Positions 27,600-35,938 of a stretch of DNA of 64,000 bases are shown piece after piece (position 1 is the first letter of the stretch; every line of letters begins with the position of its first letter). Made by a program: the position numbers and the translations under genes. The notes below the pieces were generated by a model. The model was given only the letters and a program-made list of their open reading frames with translations. It made no database searches and was not told the DNA's origin. This DNA comes from Bacteroidales bacterium (GTDB taxonomy: Bacteria > Bacteroidota > Bacteroidia > Bacteroidales > F082): NCBI GenBank assembly GCA_015493525.1, contig WGCY01000015.1, positions 80,276 through 144,275 of the forward strand, in the 5' to 3' direction.

Positions 27600-27695
27600 G
27601 GTTTTGTTGTATAAATAATTATTCTCGACAAGGGCTGGATGGCCAGCCTAATGTGTGGCCAAAATTAAAAAAAATACCGGTATTCACACTTTTTA

Positions 27696-27703
27696 TAGTT
27701 TTG
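27696..27703 (+). promoter_or_regulatory. -7 element for the TonB-dependent receptor
   Basis: TAGTTTTG matches TAnnTTTG, 20 nt before the chosen ATG at 27724; this supports the downstream start over the one at 27655. Confidence 0.5.
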
Positions 27704-27723
27704 CATTTTCTTATCGGGAAAGC

Positions 27724-29736
27724 ATGGAGAAAGCAAATTGGAAAAAGGTTTTATTTTTCTTTTTATCGGTTATTTTGCCATTGGGACTTTTGGCCCAAAA
27801 GGATACTGTGTTGTTGAGCGAAATCCGGGTTTCGGCAGTATCTAATCCTGTGGTACTGAGAAAGATTCCCCGCAGGGTGGAGATAATTCCCCACAGTGAG
27901 ATAAAAAATATTCCTGCCAACAGCCTGGATGGCTTGCTGGAACAGGCCGGAGGCCTCGATTTGCGGCAGCGTGGCACTTTTGGCATGCAGGCCGATTTGA
28001 ACCTTGCCGGCGGGTCTTTCGACCAGGCACTGATTATGATCAACGGTATTCCGGTAAACGACCCGCAGACCGGCCATCATAATCTGGACCAGCCCCTGAA
28101 CCTGAATGATGTGGAAAAAGTCGAGATTGTCCGTGGCCCGTCTGCCCGATGGTTTGGGCCGAATGCTTTTTCAGGTGCCATCAACATTATTACCAAAAAA
28201 GAACCCGGGGACAACCTTACTTTCGGTGTCCGTGCCGGGCAGTATGGTTTGTTCTCTTCTTCTTTGTTGGCCGGCTACCATACCGGACGGGTCATTAACC
28301 AGACTTCCGTCAGCGGAAGCCGCTCCAATGGATACCGGATAAATACGGATTTCAAAAACCTGGGTATTTCACACCAATCGTTTCTTTCGGTGGGCAATAC
28401 AAGCCTGAACCTGCAACTGGGTTATGCAGACAAAGCCTTTGGTGCCAACAGTTTCTATACGGCCAGGTATCCCGACCAGTTTGAAAGAATTAAAGTTATG
28501 TCTGCCGGTTTGGGTATCCGAAATGACAGGAAAAGTAAAATACAATACGGTGGAAATATCCACTGGCGGAGGCTTTACGACCGGTTTGAGCTTTTCAGGG
28601 AAGGCAATGACTGGTACCAAAAACAGGGCGACTGGTTTGTGAAAGGTACGGATAGTGCCGGATTTCGTACGCCGGCAGGATTTTATCCCTATCAGGGGCC
28701 AAATTTTCATCGAACGGATGTGGCAGGAGCAGAGGGAAGTGTGGGGTTTTCCTCTGTTTTGGGAAGAACGGCCGCCGGTATTTCGTTGCGGTACGAAAAA
28801 ATTCTCAGCAATGTGTTGGGAGAACCTATGGCAGATACCCTGTTTTCCTCCATCGACAAAGAGGCATTTTATGACCATAAAAAAGAGAGGCTGCAAACCA
28901 ACGTTTTTCTTAACCAGTTTTATCAGAAACAAAATTTCTCCGTCTCGGCGGGGGTAAATGTATTTTACAATGCAGCGTACGGTTTCCTGTTTTCTCCCGG
29001 TTTGGATATCTCCTGGTTTGTAACAAAAAAGCTGAAAACCTATTTTTCGGCAAATCGTGGTATCCGGTTGCCTACGTTTACCGATCTCTATTATACAGGC
29101 CCGGATCATGTGAGCAATCCGCAGCTGAAACCGGAAACATCTTATGGTTTTAGCACAGGGGCCCAATATTTCCTGAAAAGGTTCACTTTTTCGGCTTCTT
29201 TGTCCTACAGGCTTGGCCATAACCTCATTGACTGGGTAAAGAAAAGTCCGGACGCCAAATGGGAGAGCCTGAACCTGACCCGAATGAATACGTTGGGGGC
29301 CGGTTTCTCGCTGGCTTACCTTCCGGCCCGGGCCAATAAAAAAATTGTGAAAGCCGTGAGGCTGAACTATCATTATCTGTATTCCGCTAAAAGTGCTTCG
29401 GGATATGTCTCACTCTATGCCCTCGATTATCTTCGCCATAACCTGAGTATTTATTTACAACATGCTGTTTTCGGAAACCTGACCGCCGGTTGGACTTTTT
29501 CCATTCAAAAACGTAACGGAGATTATTTTGACTACGAACAAAACAAAAAAGCACCTTACAGTACGGTTTTTCTTTTAAATTTGAAAATCCGGTACAAATT
29601 GCCCCGTTTTACTTTTTTTGTTCAGGCCGACAACTTATTGGACCAGACTTACCGCGATATTGGCAGTGTGGTCATGCCGGGTATCTGGGTTACCGGTGGC
29701 GTTCAATACCATGTTTCCCTGAAGAAGAAAGAATGA
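27724..29736 (+). CDS. TonB-dependent outer-membrane receptor
   Basis: 670-residue outer-membrane receptor. Signal peptide (ending PLGLLAQ) is followed by a plug domain: SEIRVSAV TonB-box-like region, IPHSEIKNIPANSLDGLLEQ, IMINGIPVNDPQTGHHNLD, VEKVEIVRGPSARWFGPNAF and GAINIITK. The rest is a 22-strand-type barrel ending in an aromatic-poor strand (QYHVSLKKKE). It lacks the carboxypeptidase-like N-terminal domain of SusC proteins and has no SusD partner, so it looks like a BtuB/siderophore-type receptor; the ligand is unknown. Divergent from the mevalonate operon. Confidence 0.9.
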   Translation: MEKANWKKVLFFFLSVILPLGLLAQKDTVLLSEIRVSAVSNPVVLRKIPRRVEIIPHSEIKNIPANSLDGLLEQAGGLDLRQRGTFGMQADLNLAGGSFDQALIMINGIPVNDPQTGHHNLDQPLNLNDVEKVEIVRGPSARWFGPNAFSGAINIITKKEPGDNLTFGVRAGQYGLFSSSLLAGYHTGRVINQTSVSGSRSNGYRINTDFKNLGISHQSFLSVGNTSLNLQLGYADKAFGANSFYTARYPDQFERIKVMSAGLGIRNDRKSKIQYGGNIHWRRLYDRFELFREGNDWYQKQGDWFVKGTDSAGFRTPAGFYPYQGPNFHRTDVAGAEGSVGFSSVLGRTAAGISLRYEKILSNVLGEPMADTLFSSIDKEAFYDHKKERLQTNVFLNQFYQKQNFSVSAGVNVFYNAAYGFLFSPGLDISWFVTKKLKTYFSANRGIRLPTFTDLYYTGPDHVSNPQLKPETSYGFSTGAQYFLKRFTFSASLSYRLGHNLIDWVKKSPDAKWESLNLTRMNTLGAGFSLAYLPARANKKIVKAVRLNYHYLYSAKSASGYVSLYALDYLRHNLSIYLQHAVFGNLTAGWTFSIQKRNGDYFDYEQNKKAPYSTVFLLNLKIRYKLPRFTFFVQADNLLDQTYRDIGSVVMPGIWVTGGVQYHVSLKKKE

Positions 29737-29738
29737 TT

Positions 29739-29770
29739 AACCTTTCAGGTGGTCTTGCTCCTGAAAGGTT
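29739..29770 (+). repeat. CCTTTCAGG hairpin, possible terminator
   Basis: Perfect 11-bp inverted repeat AACCTTTCAGG / CCTGAAAGGTT with a 10-nt loop, 2 nt after the receptor stop codon. No T-run follows, so terminator activity is uncertain. The same CCTTTCAGG...CCTGAAAGG stem recurs twice at 63294-63380. Confidence 0.7.
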
Positions 29771-29826
29771 GGAAAAGTTGAATCATGGAATTGTTCAAGC
29801 GTCAGCATAGACTTCTTCTGCCGCTC

Positions 29827-29947
29827 TTCAGGGTTTGCAACCCTGAAATATTAACTCTTGGCTCTTCCGGATTTGCAATCCGGAAGTTTGTAAAGGTGGA
29901 TTTAAAATCCACATCCCTTGGTAGGGTCGGGATTACAAATCCCGACC
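29827..29947 (+). repeat. Composite multi-hairpin repeat (copy 1)
   Basis: Four consecutive short perfect hairpins with 3-nt loops: 29827-29847 (loop TGC), 29864-29886 (TGC), 29896-29912 (TAA), 29925-29947 (ACA). Every stem ends in ATT/AAT (or GTT/AAC) at the loop, while the outer bases differ between hairpins and pair perfectly. The last three match, in order, loop type and spacing, the units at 58179 and 58384. Confidence 0.85.
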
Positions 29948-29974
29948 AGCAAAGACCGGTAAATAAATTTGTAT

Positions 29975-32806
29975 TTACCGGATCATCAGCTTTTTCACCA
30001 GTCGTCCATTTTTTGTATTGAGCATGAGGAAATAAAGTCCGTTGTTAATACCGGAAAGTCCGAAATGCATTTGGTTTATGCCCTTACTTAAGTCCCCTTT
30101 GTAAAGAGTACGTACCTGCCTGCCGGTTAGGTCAAAGAGAGAAATTTCGCCGGTGGACGGTTGCTGCATGTTCCATCTTACATCGATCCCGGATGAGGCC
30201 GGATTGGGAAAAACAGAAAAGCTTTTTAGGGCATTGTTCTGCTCTTTTTGCGGAACACCGAGGATAAAATCGGGTTTTTTCAAACGTACCGAAGTGTATA
30301 GATGATATTCACCGGGTTTCATGGTCATTTGAAAATCGTTGCCCGTACCGGTAACATTCAGCGAATCGCCGCTGAAATAATCATACCACCAGCCTGTTTT
30401 TTGAAAATAGGGATGAACGTCCAGGGCTTTCACATCGAAGTTGCCCAAAATGGTAACATCCATATCCGCACTGTTCAACTGAATCCTTTTGAAAAGCCCG
30501 TTTCCCAGCTCCAGATAATAGTTTGTTGTACGGAAAACCGGTTGGGCCTCTTTCAGGTGAATCAAAGCTGACCAGACCCCGTACAGGTGTTTCCGGTTGG
30601 AATTGTCGTAATAGTCCCACAAAATGGGCTTGGGATGCGTACGGCAACCGCCGTTGTCATCGATGGTCCCGTTTTCACACTGGTTGATGGAAATATCATA
30701 ACCCAGTTCCCCAAATTGCCATATCATCTTGGGGCCCGGGATGGTGAAGAAAAATGTACCGGCCATTTCCATGCGTTTCAAGGCCGTGGGAATATTTTTG
30801 ATATTGTATGCACCGGCAGCGTTGCCATATTTTTCATTCTTAAACATGAGGCGTTCTTCATCGTGGCTTTCCATGTAGCCCATGACCCCGGCAGGATTGG
30901 TATATCCCCGTTTTTTGTACGATATCCACGAGAAATCCGAATTGTCGTTGTAGCCCATAGTGGCCTGGTTGTAGTTGGTATTGCCATTTCCCCAAACGGA
31001 CATTCCGGCATCGGTCAAAACCTTCTCTTCACTGTTTTCCGTAAAGTGTTCCAGAATCACATAAGCATTCTTTTTGTAGGACCAGATGTGGCTGGCCATA
31101 CGTTTCAAAACGTCAATACGCGACTGATCATAAGCCCATCCATCGCCGGGTTTGTTGGTAAAGCCTTTGGTGAAATCAAACCGGAAACCATCCACGTGGT
31201 ATTGTGATATCCAATAGTGGTTTACGCTGTCCACAAACTGTTTGGTGGCAGGCTTCTCGTGGTTAAAATCACTTCCCCAGTGGTAAGTGGGATTGGGTGG
31301 CTCTTCGTTAAACCAGGGGCTGTTTGCCGCGGGCCGGTTTTTGGCTGCATCCCAGTACATCATAACGAGAGGGCAGGAGTTGTAGGCATGGTTGAGGACC
31401 ATGTCCATAATGACGGCGATGCCATTGGCGTGGCAGGAATCCACAAATGCTTTAAATGTATTTTTCGGTCCATAGTATTTGTCCACGGCAAAATAGTAAT
31501 TCGGATTATATCCCCAGCTCAGGTTTCCTTCAAATTCACTTACGGGCATGAGTTCGATGGCGTTAATTCCCAGCCGTTTAAGGTAACCAAGCGTGTCAAT
31601 GATGTCGTCAAAAGTGTGCCCTTTTGTAAAATCACGCACCAGCAGTTCGTAAACGACGAGGTCTTGCTTGTTCGGGGCCTGAAATTTGGAGGTTTTCCAT
31701 GAATAGGGCGTTTGGCCCGTTTGCAGGACAGAGGCAATACCCGTTGTCTTTCCCTTGGGGTAGGCTATCAGGTCGGGATAGGTTTTTGCGCTGATATACT
31801 GGTCGTTCCATGGGTCGCTTACTTTGTCGGCATACGGGTCGCCAATGCGAATGGTGCCGTCAATCAGGTATTGAAAGACATACTCTTTTTTGGGCGTTAA
31901 CCCTTTTATCTCTACCCAAAACCGGTTGCTGTCGGGGGTCATGTTCATGGCCCATTTATCGCCCACCTCCCAGTTGCTGAAGTCGCCAATGGCAAATATA
32001 TGATGCTTGTGAGGGGCAAAAAGGCTCAAAACTACCGTGCTGTCGTTGATGTAATTAATTCCATCCCTGACACCGGCAGGCAATGCGGCAACATTGGCGG
32101 GTTTGTTCACGTAAAAATAGACAGAATCATAAACAATTTTACTATTTTGTACGGCTTTGGCAATAATCCAGTGTTTACCGTAGGCTTTGGCTATAATTGT
32201 ATCGGAAAACGAGGAAGTTGTATCGGCTGTCAGCAGTTGGTTGTCGAGGTACAGGAAGGTGGAATCGGCATAGGTACTGCTTCCTTTTACGTAAACTGTG
32301 TCGTTTAAGTCCACAATATCCGGATGTTGTGCCGGAAGCGTGATTTGCACGTTTGTACCGGCTTCATATACATCATAAAAAATATCGCCGCCATCGGCCT
32401 TTTTTCCGGTTTTCGAGCCATCGGAAGAACGAAAGACAAAGGCCATTTTCAGGATTTTCTCTCCGGCAGGGACACCATAGTACGCCCTGATAGAGGGTGT
32501 TATCTTTAGCTGCCAAAGGTTATCGCCGATTTTGGTCATTTTACAGGCGGGAATGTTTTGTGTCCATCCGGCCTTCACATATTTCCAGTCGGAAGGCTGG
32601 GTGCTTTTGTCCGTGATGACCCCTGTGTGGGCATACACATCTCCGGTATAATCTTTCAGCCCTCCGCTGCCCAGGGCTGCATTAAAGGTAATGGTAACCG
32701 CATCGGAGGCGGTGGGGAAAGCCGGATTGGCAGTAATGAGCTGAGCGTAAGTTTCGCCGAAGCCCAAAAGCAGGAGGAACAGTCCCAAGGTAATTTTCTT
32801 AATCAT
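29975..32806 (-). CDS. T9SS-exported GH13 alpha-amylase-family enzyme
   Basis: 943-residue multidomain glycoside hydrolase acting on alpha-glucans. Signal peptide to about residue 21 (TYAQ). N-terminal carbohydrate-binding-like domain (about 22-135), an Ig-like spacer, a CBM48/E-set module (FAIGDFSNWEVGDKW, about 270), then the GH13 barrel: MDMVLNHAYN (region I), DGFRFDFTKGF with the nucleophile Asp (II), ILEHFTEN with the acid/base Glu (III), MESHDEERLMF with the third Asp (IV). The last about 75 residues (VFPNPASSGIDV to VKKLMIR) are a type A T9SS sorting domain, so the enzyme should be secreted or surface-anchored. ATG at 32806 chosen for the signal peptide. Confidence 0.93.
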   Translation of the reverse strand: MIKKITLGLFLLLLGFGETYAQLITANPAFPTASDAVTITFNAALGSGGLKDYTGDVYAHTGVITDKSTQPSDWKYVKAGWTQNIPACKMTKIGDNLWQLKITPSIRAYYGVPAGEKILKMAFVFRSSDGSKTGKKADGGDIFYDVYEAGTNVQITLPAQHPDIVDLNDTVYVKGSSTYADSTFLYLDNQLLTADTTSSFSDTIIAKAYGKHWIIAKAVQNSKIVYDSVYFYVNKPANVAALPAGVRDGINYINDSTVVLSLFAPHKHHIFAIGDFSNWEVGDKWAMNMTPDSNRFWVEIKGLTPKKEYVFQYLIDGTIRIGDPYADKVSDPWNDQYISAKTYPDLIAYPKGKTTGIASVLQTGQTPYSWKTSKFQAPNKQDLVVYELLVRDFTKGHTFDDIIDTLGYLKRLGINAIELMPVSEFEGNLSWGYNPNYYFAVDKYYGPKNTFKAFVDSCHANGIAVIMDMVLNHAYNSCPLVMMYWDAAKNRPAANSPWFNEEPPNPTYHWGSDFNHEKPATKQFVDSVNHYWISQYHVDGFRFDFTKGFTNKPGDGWAYDQSRIDVLKRMASHIWSYKKNAYVILEHFTENSEEKVLTDAGMSVWGNGNTNYNQATMGYNDNSDFSWISYKKRGYTNPAGVMGYMESHDEERLMFKNEKYGNAAGAYNIKNIPTALKRMEMAGTFFFTIPGPKMIWQFGELGYDISINQCENGTIDDNGGCRTHPKPILWDYYDNSNRKHLYGVWSALIHLKEAQPVFRTTNYYLELGNGLFKRIQLNSADMDVTILGNFDVKALDVHPYFQKTGWWYDYFSGDSLNVTGTGNDFQMTMKPGEYHLYTSVRLKKPDFILGVPQKEQNNALKSFSVFPNPASSGIDVRWNMQQPSTGEISLFDLTGRQVRTLYKGDLSKGINQMHFGLSGINNGLYFLMLNTKNGRLVKKLMIR

Positions 32807-32842
32807 AACGGATAGTGTTTTCTGATTGATACATGAAGAGAA

Positions 32843-32850
32843 CAAAAGTA
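32843..32850 (-). promoter_or_regulatory. -7 element of the T9SS amylase gene
   Basis: Minus-strand TACTTTTG (TAnnTTTG) about 36 nt upstream of the ATG at 32806. Confidence 0.5.
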
Positions 32851-32951
32851 TTTAAAAAAGAGGTACGGAAATGTTAAATTGGCATGGGTTCCCTAAAACC
32901 GGGCAAAAACCATTTGTATGTTAGGCCATGCCAGGATTATTTTCCGCATTA

Positions 32952-32961
32952 CAAACGTTTG
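32952..32961. promoter_or_regulatory. Putative LacI-family operator 1
   Basis: Perfect palindrome CAAACGTTTG with the central CG and A/T-rich arms typical of LacI/GalR-family operators, about 105 bp upstream of the amylase -7 element. Confidence 0.55.
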
Positions 32962-33209
32962 AGGCATTATAAACTTTTCGTGAAAACAATGTTGGATTGT
33001 AAAAAGTATTGTTTTGGCTATCCTGCCGGGCTGCCGGAAGTTTTTTTTGCCTTGCGAATATTCGTTATTTTCATTTTTTATCCCTTCGATGGTTTATCGG
33101 TGCAGGATGGCATCCTTTGGCCCATTCGTTTTTTTCTGTTCCGGGGCCGGAAGGCGGCCTCGCCGTTTCAGGTTTTTTTTGCCGAAAAAAAAGCCCAAAT
33201 GCCCAATTT

Positions 33210-33219
33210 CAAACGTTTG
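33210..33219. promoter_or_regulatory. Putative LacI-family operator 2
   Basis: Second perfect CAAACGTTTG (context TTTCAAACGTTTGCAG), about 90 bp upstream of the -7 element of the rightward T9SS gene. Confidence 0.55.
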
Positions 33220-33248
33220 CAGCACAAAAGAAGTCCGTGCTGTTTGAT

Positions 33249-33264
33249 TTACCTAAATAGGTAA
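33249..33264. promoter_or_regulatory. Palindrome upstream of the T9SS paralog promoter
   Basis: TTACCTA-AA-TAGGTAA, a perfect 7-bp inverted repeat about 40 bp upstream of the -7 element. It is unlike the CAAACGTTTG sites, so it might bind a different regulator. Confidence 0.4.
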
Positions 33265-33304
33265 AAAAATACAGGAACCTATTGATGTTTTTGAAAAAAG
33301 AAAC

Positions 33305-33312
33305 TATCTTTG
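33305..33312 (+). promoter_or_regulatory. -7 element of the 33366 gene
   Basis: TATCTTTG (TAnnTTTG) with a TTG at 33282-33284, 20 bp upstream, as a possible -33. Leader of about 50 nt, AT-rich. Confidence 0.55.
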
Positions 33313-33365
33313 AAAAAAAAACTGATAATAAACTAAAGGAAATAATAATTAAAAATTTTTGACAT

Positions 33366-35660
33366 ATGAAAAAGGTCCTATTAATTTTTTTATTGAATGT
33401 ATTATTGTTGTCTTCAAATGATGTATTTGCTTGGAATACATTAAAATTACATTTATGGAACGGGTTAAACCCTACAAATGATCCGGCCTTACTGTATAAA
33501 GGTAAAGGCTATATTAATTATTATATTGCAAATTCCAGCGTTACGGGCACAGCAAATTTTTTAATGTTTGAAGATGGCTGGGGTGCTAAATGGGGAGAAA
33601 GTGGAGCAACTGTAAATTCAATTGGTGTTTTAGATTACAATGGCGTTGATGGCTCTGTTACCGTTAAAAATGGCTATTATTATACCTTCAATTTTCCTTC
33701 AAATCCGACAGCAGATGATAATAATAACTATGCAATATTAGAAACAAGCTCTGCTCCCGTTACAATTAATGGGGTTAGTCAAAGTCCAAATGCAAATTTG
33801 GTGTCTGATAATGATAATGTTGCAATAACAATAACAACTAGTGCAGCTCCTTGTTCAGAGGAACATTTCTATGTTTGCTATTCCACAGATAACTGGAGTA
33901 GTTTCTCATTAGCATCTGTATCAATTCCAAGTGGTTCAACAATAGGTACAGCAACAATACCAGCTCAAAGTGCGGGAACTAATTTATCTTACTATGTTTT
34001 TTCATCAACTATTTCTACGCTTTCAACTTTTACAAATAGTAATATAGATTTATACACTATTTATTATAATGATAACAACGGCCCCAATTATTCCTATACG
34101 GTGAAATACGGGACAACCCAATCCGGAAACTGGGCTGACGATGCTACATGGAAGGCGGGAGCCGTCCCCGGAAACGACAAAGATGTGATAATCGGGCATG
34201 ACGTAACGGTTAAAAATAACGTTGGTTCACCTGCCACATGCAAAGATTTAACCATCAATTCCGGAAAGTCCTTAACGATTGATGCTGGTGATGCCCTGAC
34301 GGTAACGGGCAATTTGATTATTGACGGGACCCTGACGGTAAAAGATGGTAATTATTCCACCTCCAGCAACGGCTCGCTTATTGTCAACGGGACCATTACA
34401 GGGAATGCTACCCTGTTGCGCTACATTCCTAAATTTTCCTCTGTAACTGCATCAGACGGTTGGTATGAAATCGGATGTCCTGTTACTTCGCTCGTTGTTT
34501 CGGGTACCGATTGGGATCCAACGGGTACCCCTCACAACGACCTATATTATTGGGGCGAAACACAAAACAAATGGAAGAATTATAGGAACAATACATTTGA
34601 TTTTTCGCCGCAAAAAGGTTACCTTGTGGCCAATGAGACAAACATAAGACATGTTTTCACCGGAGTGCCTAATACGGAAAGCTTTACGATACAAGACCTT
34701 TCATACACTCCGGGGCCGGGGAATGGGGATGGCTGGCATTTACTGGGAAACCCTTATCCATCGGCACTTAAATGGGGGACTACCAACTGGCACCTGAGCA
34801 ATGTGGCCGGTACGGCCAAAGTGTGGAATGAAAGCAAAGGAAATTATGACGATGTTACTTCCGGACATATTTTCTATTCTATTGTTGGCTTCTTTGTACA
34901 GGTTACCTCCGGTACCAATTCGCTGACTATTCCTGCCGCTGACCGTATGCATTCTGCTATTTATGTTAAAAGTGCTACGGCAACAAACCCCAAAGAGACC
35001 TTAACCTTTAAGGTTTCCAACGATGCCAACGGTTATTACGACGTCAGTACGCTCGGCTTTAAAGCCCATGCCACCGAAGGTTTTGATATGGCTTTCGACT
35101 CACACAAGCTGTTCAGCATAGTAAAAACAGCCCCCTCGCTGTGGACAAAGAGCGATGCACAGGATTTCTCCACAAACTACCTGCCCGAAACCACCACCGC
35201 TTACGATGTGCCCTTGCACTTTAAGCCCGGTGTAAGCACGGTTTATCATTTGACCATCAAAGGGGCCGATAGTTTTGACAACACAGGGCTGGTACTCGAA
35301 GACCTGAAAACCGGAGAAAAGATAGACTTAAGCCATACCGGCAGTTACGATTTCAGTGCAGAGACAGGCGATGACGTAAACCGTTTCGTCCTGCACATCA
35401 ACGGCGTAACCGCCGTTCCCAACGTAAACGAAACCGATGGCATTCAGGTATTTTCGTATGGCAACACGGTCTATCTCCACGGGCAGCACATGCTCAACGG
35501 AAAAGTCTCCATTTTCAACACGCTGGGGCAAAAAGTGTATGATGGTTTGTTAAACGGTGCTGCCAAACAGCAAATCCGGGTCAACCAGCACGAAGGCATC
35601 TACTTTGTACGGGTGGAAGAAAACAACTACGTGTTTACCAAAAAAGTGTTTATTCAATAA
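33366..35660 (+). CDS. Large secreted protein with T9SS type A sorting domain (paralog A)
   Basis: 764 residues, exported: signal peptide ending NDVFA, then an N-terminal module (about 23-130, KLHLWNG start) and an Ig-like/CBM-like module (TTSAAPCSEEHFYVCYSTDNW, YYVFSSTIS) ending at NGPNYSYTVKYGT. A domain resembling pectin-lyase or autotransporter-type G8 folds follows (GNWADDATWKAGAVPGNDKDVII, LTINSGKSLTIDAGDALTV), then a conserved region and a type A C-terminal sorting domain (residues about 690-764, ending KVFIQ). No catalytic motif recognised. The first about 700 bp are much more AT-rich than the rest, whereas the 3' 600 bp nearly match the 35939 gene. Location in the starch locus suggests glycan binding (inference). 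Confidence 0.75.
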   Translation: MKKVLLIFLLNVLLLSSNDVFAWNTLKLHLWNGLNPTNDPALLYKGKGYINYYIANSSVTGTANFLMFEDGWGAKWGESGATVNSIGVLDYNGVDGSVTVKNGYYYTFNFPSNPTADDNNNYAILETSSAPVTINGVSQSPNANLVSDNDNVAITITTSAAPCSEEHFYVCYSTDNWSSFSLASVSIPSGSTIGTATIPAQSAGTNLSYYVFSSTISTLSTFTNSNIDLYTIYYNDNNGPNYSYTVKYGTTQSGNWADDATWKAGAVPGNDKDVIIGHDVTVKNNVGSPATCKDLTINSGKSLTIDAGDALTVTGNLIIDGTLTVKDGNYSTSSNGSLIVNGTITGNATLLRYIPKFSSVTASDGWYEIGCPVTSLVVSGTDWDPTGTPHNDLYYWGETQNKWKNYRNNTFDFSPQKGYLVANETNIRHVFTGVPNTESFTIQDLSYTPGPGNGDGWHLLGNPYPSALKWGTTNWHLSNVAGTAKVWNESKGNYDDVTSGHIFYSIVGFFVQVTSGTNSLTIPAADRMHSAIYVKSATATNPKETLTFKVSNDANGYYDVSTLGFKAHATEGFDMAFDSHKLFSIVKTAPSLWTKSDAQDFSTNYLPETTTAYDVPLHFKPGVSTVYHLTIKGADSFDNTGLVLEDLKTGEKIDLSHTGSYDFSAETGDDVNRFVLHINGVTAVPNVNETDGIQVFSYGNTVYLHGQHMLNGKVSIFNTLGQKVYDGLLNGAAKQQIRVNQHEGIYFVRVEENNYVFTKKVFIQ
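34988..35586 (+). repeat. Near-identical 599-bp segment, copy A
   Basis: Matches 38275-38873 without indels and with about 16 differences counted by eye; both encode the end of the conserved region and the sorting domain. The encoded proteins differ at about four residues over about 196. Confidence 0.9.
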
Positions 35661-35687
35661 AATTGTAACATAAAAAATAAGATAAAA

Positions 35688-35906
35688 ATGAAAAAGTTTC
35701 TCATCATATTCAGTTTGGCCTTCGGGCTTATGTTTTGGAGCAACAACACTTTTGCACAGGCATTTCCGCCTCCACATCATGGCTCTACCGGAGACCAGGG
35801 CAGCGGGGCACCCATTGGGACGGGAGTTGTTATTCTCCTCGGCCTAGGGGCTGCCTATGGCGGGAAAAAATTGTATGACGGGGGAAAAAACACCCCGAAT
35901 GATTAG
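35688..35906 (+). CDS. Small exported membrane protein with tripartite C-terminus
   Basis: 72 residues, no named function. Signal peptide (residues 1-23, ending NNTFA), a short Pro/His/Gly segment (FPPPHHGSTGDQGSG), then APIG (41-44), one hydrophobic helix (about 45-57, VVILLGLGAAYGG) and a basic end (KKLYDGGK). The order 'short motif, membrane helix, basic cluster' resembles C-terminal sorting signals of the PEP-CTERM/PID-CTERM kind, but the whole mature protein is only about 49 residues. It lies 27 nt after paralog A and 32 nt before paralog B, so it is probably co-transcribed with both. Confidence 0.7.
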   Translation: MKKFLIIFSLAFGLMFWSNNTFAQAFPPPHHGSTGDQGSGAPIGTGVVILLGLGAAYGGKKLYDGGKNTPND

Positions 35907-35938
35907 GTGTCATTTTGGTATTTTCTGGAGGACTGGTT

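Larger units (their letters stand above)
32851..33304. other. Divergent intergenic control region, no gene
   Basis: About 450 bp between the promoters of the T9SS amylase (leftward) and the first T9SS paralog (rightward). Several frames are open but show no codon structure, start signal or family resemblance. It holds two perfect CAAACGTTTG palindromes, a third palindrome at 33249-33264 and long T- and A-runs, so a regulatory role is the best reading. Confidence 0.6.

Noticed and set aside
27655..27723. Upstream start for the TonB-dependent receptor
   Set aside because: Would include the -7 element and put a polar stretch before the signal peptide; ATG at 27724 starts the signal peptide directly.
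28369..29373. Long 334-codon open frame on the minus strand inside the TonB receptor gene
   Set aside because: It is antisense to a clearly coding receptor with full family motifs and encodes no recognisable protein.
29827..29947. Regularly spaced repeats as a CRISPR array
   Set aside because: Units are self-complementary hairpins of 17-23 bp with different stem sequences; there are no identical direct repeats with unique spacers and no cas genes.
32884..33264. Open frame of 126 codons in the control region
   Set aside because: Overlapping frames are equally open, composition is low-complexity, there is no family resemblance, and it covers both operator palindromes.
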